Shown piece after piece: positions 7,970 through 14,285 of a stretch of 15,983 bases of DNA. A model generated the notes under the pieces. That model ran no database searches, had not been told where the DNA came from, and saw only the letters and a program-made list of their open reading frames with translations. The stretch covers positions 1-15,983 of the forward strand of contig JAEZDR010000092.1 in assembly GCA_023433265.1 (NCBI GenBank), given 5' to 3'. The stretch is from Bacteroidota bacterium. GTDB lineage: Bacteria > Bacteroidota > Bacteroidia > Chitinophagales > Chitinophagaceae. Position 1 is the first letter of the stretch; the number at the start of each line of letters is the position of its first letter. Both the position numbers and the translations under genes were made by a program.

Positions 7970-8095
7970 TCTGTTTTGTAAAAGCTATCTGTGTTATTGA
8001 TTCACAAAAGGTTAAACAAAAACCATGCTTTGTTTTTTCTTATGCAAGAAGTTGTAAATATAGGACGAACTGCTTAACTGCAAAAAACAATCATA

Positions 8096-8187
8096 TAACC
8101 TAGTAATCAGCAAATTGCAGTATAGAAAGGACACTGTACCTGAGGGCAAATAAACCCTTAATTTACAATCAAATATTTACTAGGTTA
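8096..8187. repeat. Spaced perfect 11-bp inverted repeat upstream of the histidine kinase
   Basis: TAACCTAGTAA (8096-8106) and TTACTAGGTTA (8177-8187) are exact complements separated by 70 bp, in the AT-rich stretch (7970-8210) that contains no gene. The interior has a weaker stem, TGAGGG with CCCTTA. No matching target-site duplication flanks the arms. It could be a pair of binding sites, a small structured RNA or a decayed miniature element; the sequence alone does not decide. Confidence 0.5.
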
Positions 8188-8210
8188 GATTGCGCGGGAA
8201 GGTGTTGCAT

Positions 8211-8238
8211 AAAAAAACCGGAATCTTATACATTCCGG
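8211..8238 (-). terminator. Intrinsic terminator of the 8258-8485 gene
   Basis: Read on the minus strand: CCGGAAT (8238-8232), a 7-nt loop, ATTCCGG (8224-8218), then seven T (8217-8211). This is a classic stem plus T-tract, beginning 19 nt after the stop codon. It separates this gene from the histidine kinase downstream. Confidence 0.85.
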
Positions 8239-8257
8239 CTCAAAAAAAATGCATTGT

Positions 8258-8485
8258 TTATGCGCTGTGGCCCTGGGCTTCGTTTTTACTTTTATAATAT
8301 TTAAGGAATGCAACTACTCCAACTGCTATCAGTTGCAGCGTGATTAAGATTGCCCAGAGGTATTTTGGCCCCCTGGAAGGTGCTGTTTCCATATCCATTC
8401 CCTGTGCAAACACCGACGAGGTGAAGAATACTGCCACAAGAACCAATAGCCACTTAACTCCAATAGAGAGTATGGATTTTTTCAT
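8258..8485 (-). CDS. Small exported single-pass membrane protein, unknown function
   Basis: A 75-residue protein. The open frame runs much further upstream, to 8851, but that part is antisense to the YvlD-type gene and has no coding character. The ATG at 8485 begins a good signal peptide: MKKS, a hydrophobic core at 12-26, and a likely cleavage after A27 (VFA|Q). The short mature part has a Met/Pro-containing linker, one membrane helix at about 43-62 (YLWAILITLQLIAVGVVAF) and a charged tail (KYYKSKNEAQGHSA). It is followed by a clear terminator, so it is a single-gene unit with its own control. It is divergent from the gene at 8592. Function unknown. Confidence 0.75.
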   Translation of the reverse strand: MKKSILSIGVKWLLVLVAVFFTSSVFAQGMDMETAPSRGPKYLWAILITLQLIAVGVVAFLKYYKSKNEAQGHSA

Positions 8486-8560
8486 AGGTAAATGTTTTAG
8501 GTTAACTACTACAGAAGAAAAGCAAAAAATTTGCCAATAGCAGGTTAAAGCAGCAGTATG

Positions 8561-8568
8561 TAATTTTG
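8561..8568 (+). promoter_or_regulatory. -7 promoter element for the YvlD-type gene
   Basis: TAATTTTG is an exact match to the Bacteroidota -7 consensus TAnnTTTG, 23 nt before the ATG at 8592, giving a leader of about 17 nt. No good TTTG stands at the expected distance (one lies 27 nt upstream, at 8530-8533, too far), so the -33 half is weak. It would also serve the E1 gene if the two are one transcript. Confidence 0.45.
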
Positions 8569-8591
8569 TAACACATAATTCAGTTTTATTC

Positions 8592-8954
8592 ATGAGGTTT
8601 ATAGGTAAATTACTGGTATCAGCGTTAGCGGCACTGGTTGCATCATGGGTTCTTCCGGGAGTAAGTATTGATAGTGGTACTACTGCCTTCCTCGTTGCCC
8701 TTGTGCTTGCGTTGCTTAACAGCTTTGTAAAACCAATACTCGTACTGCTCACCATCCCCATTACTGTAGTTACTTTAGGATTGTTTCTTCTCGTAATCAA
8801 TACAGTTATTGTTATCTGGACGGAAAAGCTGGTGCCTGGTTTTTCTGTCAACTCCTGGTTTACGGCCCTTCTATTCAGTCTGCTGCTCTCGGTTGTAACG
8901 GCTTTAATCGAAGCATTGATTGGCGATACAGGAAAAAACAGGCGCCGCGACTAA
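8592..8954 (+). CDS. YvlD / phage-holin-4 family integral membrane protein
   Basis: A 120-residue protein with four hydrophobic helices (about 3-22, 30-46, 49-77 and 87-110). It matches the widespread Phage_holin_4_2 (YvlD-like) family: a VLPGVSI segment after the first helix, NSFVKPILVLLTIPI...TLGLF in the middle, and a final loop LVPGFSVNSWFTALL. Despite the family name these are ordinary chromosomal membrane proteins of unknown function, some linked to envelope stress in Bacillus; nothing here points to a phage. The basic end (KNRRRD) suggests a cytoplasmic C-terminus. It lies 41 nt before the E1 gene on the same strand, so co-transcription is likely. Confidence 0.9.
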   Translation: MRFIGKLLVSALAALVASWVLPGVSIDSGTTAFLVALVLALLNSFVKPILVLLTIPITVVTLGLFLLVINTVIVIWTEKLVPGFSVNSWFTALLFSLLLSVVTALIEALIGDTGKNRRRD

Positions 8955-8995
8955 CCGCTATTCAATTACATTACGCCACTTTATCATCATCTTCA

Positions 8996-10972
8996 ATGAA
9001 ATATAATCGCCAAGGCTTTAGCAACGAGGAACTACTTGAGTTATATAAGAATATCCTTTTACCCAGGCTTATTGAAGAAAAAATGTTGGTGCTCCTGCGC
9101 CAGGGAAGGATAAGCAAGTGGTTTAGCGGCATAGGGCAGGAAGCCATTGCTATTGGAAGCGCTTATGCCATGCAGCAGGACGAATGGATAATGCCCCTGC
9201 ACCGCAACCTTGGTGTATTTACCGGAAGAGGGATGCCACTTAGCAAACTCTTTATGCAGTGGCAAGGTAACAAAGAAGGTTATAGTAAAGGCCGTGAGCG
9301 TAGTTTTCATTTTGGTTCTAAAGAACATTACATCTGTGGTATGATATCGCACCTCGGGCCACAGTTAGCCCTGGCCGATGGTGCTGCGCTCGCCTACAAA
9401 TTGAAAGGTGAACATAAAGCATCTCTTGCCTTTTCCGGCGACGGCGGAACGAGCGAAGGCGACTTTCACGAAGCACTTAATGTTGCTGCAGTTTGGGAAT
9501 TACCTGTCATCTTTATCATTGAAAACAATGGTTATGGTCTAAGCACACCTGTTAACGAGCAATACCGTTGCCGGCAACTGGTAGATAAAGCTATTGGCTA
9601 CGGTATGGAAGGCGTAAGGATTGACGGCAACAACATCCTTGACGTAGTAAGGACCTTAAAAGGAGTGCGCGATTTTTGTATCGAAAACCAACGGCCCTAT
9701 TTTGTTGAGTGTTCTACTTTCAGAATGCGGGGACATGAAGAAGCAAGCGGTGTAAAGTATGTTCCGAAGGAACTTTTTGAAGAGTGGGGGCACCGGGATC
9801 CTATTACCAACTTTGAAATTTTCCTGCTGAACGAGGGGGTGCTTACTACTGCTGCAGTAGAAGATATAAGACGCGAAACAAAAGAGTATATAGAAAGCGA
9901 GTTGAACCTGGCTTACCAGGCAAAAGAACCAGTCCCTGTGGTGGAAGAAGAAGTAGCCGATGTTTATGCTAAATACATTCCACACTTGCACGAAGTGAAG
10001 GAGGAAGGGCCGGAACTAAGGGTTATTAATGCCATTCAGCAGGGGTTGCAGCAAAGCATGCAACGGCATGGCAATCTTATTTTGATGGGCCAGGATATTG
10101 CAGAATATGGTGGAGCATTTAAGATAACTGAGGGATTGCTACAGGAGTTTGGAAAACATAGGGTGCGGAATACTCCGCTTTGTGAAAGTGCTATTCTTGG
10201 CGCAGCCCTTGGCCTTAGCCTTGAAGGCATGAAGAGCATGGTTGAAATGCAGTTTGCTGACTTTGTTTCAGTGGGCTTTAACCAGATTGTAAATAACCTG
10301 GCTAAGATTCATTATCGATGGGGGCAAAATGCTGATGTAGTTGTAAGGATGCCAACGGGCGGTGGAGTAGGGGCAGGGCCATTCCACTCACAGAGCACTG
10401 AAGCCTGGTTTACCCATGTGCCCGGTTTGAAGGTAGTGTATCCCAGTTCACCATTCGATGCAAAGGGACTGTTGATTGCTGCCTTCAATGATCCTAACCC
10501 TGTGCTATTTTTTGAGCATAAGGCTTTGTACCGAAGCGTGACGGGGCCTGTACCAGCAGAATATTATGAACTGCCTATAGGAAAAGCAAAGCTCGTACAG
10601 GAAGGTGGGGACATTACGATTATTACCTATGGAAGTGGCGTTGTGTGGGCAAAAGAATACATCGCTGCTAACCCGAATGTTTCTATACACCTGCTTGACT
10701 TACGCACATTACTTCCGATGGACTATGATGCTATCCGGCAAGCAGTAAAGCAAACAGGAAAAGTATTGATACTCCATGAGGATACGCTTACAGGAGGTAT
10801 AGGCGCTGAAATAGCTGCATGGATTACTGAGCACTGCTTCAGCTTGCTTGATGCACCAGTTTTGCGCTGTGCGTCGCTCGATACGCCAATCCCATTTCAC
10901 ATTGAATTGGAAAAGCAATTCATGGCTAAAAGCAGGCTAAACGATTACATTGAAAAGCTGCTTAATTATTAA
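8996..10972 (+). CDS. Fused alpha/beta E1 component of a 2-oxoacid dehydrogenase (branched-chain type)
   Basis: Thiamine-diphosphate enzyme that decarboxylates a 2-oxoacid and passes the acyl group to the lipoyl group of E2. The 658 residues join both E1 subunits. The alpha part (about 1-330) has GIGQEA, the ThDP/Mg motif beginning GDG (148-150) and ending ENN (176-178), and a loop RMRGHEEASG (243-252) with the conserved His247. The beta part (about 340-658) has the catalytic Glu397 (CESAILG), GPFHSQS with His464, and the C-terminal transketolase domain (HEDTLTGGIGAEIAA). Such fusions are common in Bacteroidota; 2-oxoisovalerate and related branched-chain substrates are the usual annotation, but the substrate cannot be read from sequence. 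No E2 or E3 gene is nearby. The ATG at 8996 has no Shine-Dalgarno. The last 11 bp overlap the convergent oxidoreductase gene. Confidence 0.94.
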   Translation: MKYNRQGFSNEELLELYKNILLPRLIEEKMLVLLRQGRISKWFSGIGQEAIAIGSAYAMQQDEWIMPLHRNLGVFTGRGMPLSKLFMQWQGNKEGYSKGRERSFHFGSKEHYICGMISHLGPQLALADGAALAYKLKGEHKASLAFSGDGGTSEGDFHEALNVAAVWELPVIFIIENNGYGLSTPVNEQYRCRQLVDKAIGYGMEGVRIDGNNILDVVRTLKGVRDFCIENQRPYFVECSTFRMRGHEEASGVKYVPKELFEEWGHRDPITNFEIFLLNEGVLTTAAVEDIRRETKEYIESELNLAYQAKEPVPVVEEEVADVYAKYIPHLHEVKEEGPELRVINAIQQGLQQSMQRHGNLILMGQDIAEYGGAFKITEGLLQEFGKHRVRNTPLCESAILGAALGLSLEGMKSMVEMQFADFVSVGFNQIVNNLAKIHYRWGQNADVVVRMPTGGGVGAGPFHSQSTEAWFTHVPGLKVVYPSSPFDAKGLLIAAFNDPNPVLFFEHKALYRSVTGPVPAEYYELPIGKAKLVQEGGDITIITYGSGVVWAKEYIAANPNVSIHLLDLRTLLPMDYDAIRQAVKQTGKVLILHEDTLTGGIGAEIAAWITEHCFSLLDAPVLRCASLDTPIPFHIELEKQFMAKSRLNDYIEKLLNY

Positions 10973-11969
10973 CAGCTGCAGCGTAAATACGCTCAATGAT
11001 TTCTACAGCTTTGTAGGCTTCAAACGCATTCGTTTCAAATGCCGCATCGCCTGAGAGGCACTCTGCAAGGTGTTGGTAAACTTTGTGATGGTTGCTCATT
11101 GAACCCTGGTAGAAACCATAATCGTTTGCCTGCGTGGGTTTTTGCTCTACGTCTATCACTAAACCATCTGTAGCCTGGTATTCCAGCGTGTTTAAGTACT
11201 CACCCCCGATCTTGACTGTAGCCTTCTCCGAAAATAAGGTGATAGATCCTTCCATGTTTTTGCTAAAGCTGTTAACCGTATAGTGAAGGGCTGCCAGCAT
11301 CCCATTGTTCATCTTCATGTTTACAATGCCGCAGTCTTCAAAGCAGATGATTTTTTTATGTGCGTAGTTGCCGGTAAATGCGGTTATGTTATCAACGTCG
11401 CCAAACATCCAGTAGAGCAGGTCTACAAAATGGCTGAACTGTGTATATAGCGTACCCCCATCTAATTCTTTTGTGCCTCTCCATCCATCGTTGTAGTAAG
11501 CAGGCGGGCGGTTCCAGTAGCAGTTGATCTGCGCCGAGTACAGTTCACCCAATTGCCCACTGTCCAATAGTTGTTTTACAGCAGCCACCGGAGGATTGTA
11601 ACGGTTTTGTTTTACTACAAATAATCTCCGGTTAGCTTTCTCTGCCGCAGCCATCATTGCTTTACAATCACCGCTGCTAATTGCCATTGGCTTTTCTACC
11701 AACACATGGAAGCCTGCCTCCAATGCTTCGATGGCTTGCATCGCGTGGAGACCGTTGGGTGTACAGATAACAACAACATCAGCCTTGGCTTCCTGCAAAA
11801 TTTGCTTGTAATCAATGTAAGTAGCTGCCTGGTACTCGTTTCCCAATTGGCTGGCTTTCTGTTGCACAACATCGCACACTGCAACCAGTTTGCCGTAGGT
11901 GGCAATCTGTTTCGCATGTCTTTCTGCTATCCTTCCACACCCTATAATGGCAAAGTTCAACCTCTTCAT
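10962..11969 (-). CDS. Gfo/Idh/MocA family oxidoreductase (WbpB/WlbA-like sugar dehydrogenase)
   Basis: A 335-residue NAD(P)-dependent sugar oxidoreductase. The N-terminal Rossmann fold has the dinucleotide motif GCGRIA (10-15), then CTPNGLHAMQA and the family signature EKPMA (92-96) with catalytic Lys93. The C-terminal alpha/beta domain carries GGTLYTQFSHFVDLLYWMFG (171-190), with the likely active-site His180 and Asp183. VKQNRYNPP (119-127) is typical of the WbpB/WlbA subgroup, which oxidises the 3-position of UDP-N-acetylglucosaminuronate in surface-sugar synthesis. That specificity is inferred; no other sugar-nucleotide or glycosyltransferase gene is in the window. The start is the ATG at 11969. 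It lies 50 nt downstream of the antiporter gene on the same strand, and its 3' end overlaps the E1 gene. Confidence 0.92.
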   Translation of the reverse strand: MKRLNFAIIGCGRIAERHAKQIATYGKLVAVCDVVQQKASQLGNEYQAATYIDYKQILQEAKADVVVICTPNGLHAMQAIEALEAGFHVLVEKPMAISSGDCKAMMAAAEKANRRLFVVKQNRYNPPVAAVKQLLDSGQLGELYSAQINCYWNRPPAYYNDGWRGTKELDGGTLYTQFSHFVDLLYWMFGDVDNITAFTGNYAHKKIICFEDCGIVNMKMNNGMLAALHYTVNSFSKNMEGSITLFSEKATVKIGGEYLNTLEYQATDGLVIDVEQKPTQANDYGFYQGSMSNHHKVYQHLAECLSGDAAFETNAFEAYKAVEIIERIYAAAVNN

Positions 11970-12019
11970 TTGTTGCTAGTAAATTACAAATAACGCATAC
12001 TGTAGCCAATGCATCAAAA

Positions 12020-14239
12020 TCACTTCCCGAGAAGGCTTTTTATCTTTCGCTTATCGCCAACTATCCAAACTATATCTCCCCACTCTAATACCATGTCGGA
12101 CGGCGGATTTAATATACGTTCCCCGTTACGTTCCAGCCCCACCACTATTCCATTTGTTTTTGCAGTAAGCCGCGACGCTTTAATAGAAACACCTTTAAGG
12201 CGGGTATACTCGTTCACGCTTATTTGCTGCAGTTCTATGTTGTCCTTATAGCTATTTATTTCATCCTCGGGCGGATGGGTTACGATTGCACTGAACTCAT
12301 GGAGCTGATGGTCTGTTCCAATTACACCAATAAGGTCGTAGGGATAAAGAACATCTTTTTCTGTAGGTGCAATAATCAGCCTGGTACCTCTTTCAATAAA
12401 TGCGATGTTGATGCCGAACTTTTCTCTCCACTGCAGTTTACCCAGCGGGATGCCAAAGAAGTCGGCCTCCGCAGGCAATTCATAATTTACAAGGTGCGCA
12501 TCCCATGGTGATAGATGGTCTAGTCTTACCAGCTTTTCCTTAGCATGCAGGTTAGAAATAAAGCGCTTTTCTAAGCGGTGATAGAACTTATTGAGACGCT
12601 GATTGAAGATCACTAACACTATAATCAAAACGATAACCGTTCCGGTAAGCGCAATCTCAATCTCAAACAACATATAAAGCAGCAAGCCTGTAAGCAACAC
12701 CGCTACGCCGTTTCTAAGTAACTCCAGTGCCACTAAAGGGCCCCTGTTGTAACCACTCTTTAGCCATAACGCTTTATATGCGGTGCCCCTGATGCGTTTG
12801 CCCGTCAATGCCCAAATGAATGGAGCCATCAAGGTGAGGGTGAGTATCGCTAACACGATATGCGACAAAAGGAAATCTGCCAGTTTTGTTTCCAGCCAGG
12901 GAGCGACAAATCGAACCGAGACCAAAACCAAGGCAAGCATTACCACTCCATTTCCAATAATAATCCACACAAAGTCTTTGAGTACGCGTTGCCAATCCGT
13001 CTCGCTCTTCAAATTCTCGCTTCCTGCACTGTACCGGTCTATAGATTCCAGTACGTGGGCTGGTAGCCACTTAATGAGAAGGTTGTAAAGCACATCACTC
13101 AACTTAATCATGTAAGGTGTTGCAAACACGGTGATGATGGACACCCCAACAGCAAGCGCGTAAAGAAAACCGCTGGTAACATTTAACGTGAGCCCAATGG
13201 TTGCAATAATAAATGAGAACTCACCAATTTGGCTCATGCTCGTTCCTGTTTGCAGGCTTAGTTTAAGGGGTTTTCCGGAAAGCAGCGCGCCCGTACTAAC
13301 AAAGAATGTTTTACCAAAAATTACAAGTAGTGTTATCAGGACAACAGTTCCTATATGCTGGTACAGCATCTGTAGGTCTACAATAAGGCCTACCGAAACA
13401 AAAAAAATAGCACCAAACAAGTGCTTTACACTTTTTACCAGCTTGTGTATTTTCTCAGCATGCAATGTTTCAGCAAGCACAGACCCCATGATGAAGGCGC
13501 CAAGGGCTGACGAGAAGCCTACGTAGTTTGCCAATACAACCATCACAAGACACAGTGCTATAGTGATGATCAGCAACATTTCATTGTTAATCCATTTGCC
13601 AATAAGCTTTAGCAGGCTTGGAAGCAGGAATATCCCAAATACAAACCACAAGGACAGGAAGAACAGCAATTTTCCAAGGCTCAACAGCGTTTCCATACCT
13701 TCAAACTCCCTGCTTACAGCCAGGGTGGAAAGTGTTACCATCAATAGCACTGCTACGAGATCTTCCAATACCAGGATACCCATGACCAAACGGGTAAACT
13801 GTTTTGTCCTAATGCCGAGTTCATCAAAGGCGCGGAAGATGATGGTGGTGGATGAGATACAGATAATTCCTCCCAGGAACAGGCTGTCAATAAAAGGCCA
13901 CCCCATCATAGTGCCCGCGGTAAAACCGAGCAACAACATAAAACCCACTTCGTATATACCTGTTACAACTGCAGAGGGGCCTACTGCAAGCAACTTCTTA
14001 AAACTAAATTCAAGGCCCAGGGCAAAGAGGAGGAAAATCACGCCCATCTCAGCCCAGATCTTCACGCCTTCACTGTCCATCACTGACGGAAACAGTTGCA
14101 CGTTCTTGTTTACAAGAAGGCCTGCCAGAATGTAGCCCAATACAACGGGCTGTTTCAACCGTTTAAAAATTACTGCAAATACGGCTGCGGCAGCCAGTAT
14201 AAGCGCTAGGTCTTTAATAAGCAGTGGAAGATGGATCAT
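12020..14239 (-). CDS. CPA2-family cation:proton antiporter with C-terminal TrkA-C-like domains
   Basis: Inner-membrane monovalent cation/H+ exchanger, 739 residues from the ATG at 14239. A TTG three codons further upstream (14248) is possible, but it would lie inside a promoter-like TACCTTTG. Residues of about 5-385 form the Na+/H+ exchanger domain of some 12 helices, with GYILAGLL near the N-terminus, the ion-site pair E159-D160 in VLEDLVAVLL, FGAIFFVSVG (275-284) and MSQIGEFSFI (335-344). Further hydrophobic segments at about 424-443, 458-478 and 510-545 follow the exchanger core. The cytosolic tail has two candidate ligand-sensing parts: about 565-655, and a clear TrkA-C (RCK_C) at about 678-739 (LKGVSIKAS, GDIVWIVGD). 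The NAD-binding TrkA-N domain of KefB/KefC is absent. The transported ion is unknown. It lies 46 nt after the DUF5916 gene and 50 nt before the oxidoreductase gene. Confidence 0.92.
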   Translation of the reverse strand: MIHLPLLIKDLALILAAAAVFAVIFKRLKQPVVLGYILAGLLVNKNVQLFPSVMDSEGVKIWAEMGVIFLLFALGLEFSFKKLLAVGPSAVVTGIYEVGFMLLLGFTAGTMMGWPFIDSLFLGGIICISSTTIIFRAFDELGIRTKQFTRLVMGILVLEDLVAVLLMVTLSTLAVSREFEGMETLLSLGKLLFFLSLWFVFGIFLLPSLLKLIGKWINNEMLLIITIALCLVMVVLANYVGFSSALGAFIMGSVLAETLHAEKIHKLVKSVKHLFGAIFFVSVGLIVDLQMLYQHIGTVVLITLLVIFGKTFFVSTGALLSGKPLKLSLQTGTSMSQIGEFSFIIATIGLTLNVTSGFLYALAVGVSIITVFATPYMIKLSDVLYNLLIKWLPAHVLESIDRYSAGSENLKSETDWQRVLKDFVWIIIGNGVVMLALVLVSVRFVAPWLETKLADFLLSHIVLAILTLTLMAPFIWALTGKRIRGTAYKALWLKSGYNRGPLVALELLRNGVAVLLTGLLLYMLFEIEIALTGTVIVLIIVLVIFNQRLNKFYHRLEKRFISNLHAKEKLVRLDHLSPWDAHLVNYELPAEADFFGIPLGKLQWREKFGINIAFIERGTRLIIAPTEKDVLYPYDLIGVIGTDHQLHEFSAIVTHPPEDEINSYKDNIELQQISVNEYTRLKGVSIKASRLTAKTNGIVVGLERNGERILNPPSDMVLEWGDIVWIVGDKRKIKSLLGK

Positions 14240-14245
14240 CCAACC

Positions 14246-14253
14246 CAAAGGTA
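14246..14253 (-). promoter_or_regulatory. -7-like promoter element for the antiporter gene
   Basis: On the minus strand TACCTTTG is an exact TAnnTTTG match that ends 6 nt before the ATG at 14239. A start of transcription there would give an almost leaderless message. No good -33 TTTG is found at the right distance, so this may be chance. Confidence 0.25.
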
Positions 14254-14285
14254 CAATACCTGCAAAATGAAATAACGGCAGAAGC

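Noticed and set aside
7353..8000. 215-residue + strand open frame opposite the histidine kinase
   Set aside because: It lies fully antisense to well-conserved PAS domains, and its Ser/Ile-rich composition mirrors the opposite frame. It is a shadow.
8258..8851. 197-residue open frame on the minus strand
   Set aside because: Only its last 75 residues have coding character (signal peptide plus helix from the ATG at 8485). The upstream part is antisense to the YvlD-type membrane protein gene.
8592..8954. Phage holin as a sign of a prophage
   Set aside because: The family name is misleading: this is a common chromosomal YvlD-type membrane protein, and no lysis or phage genes are nearby.
13563..14135. 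190-residue + strand open frame opposite the antiporter
   Set aside because: Antisense to conserved exchanger helices; no start signal or recognisable domain.
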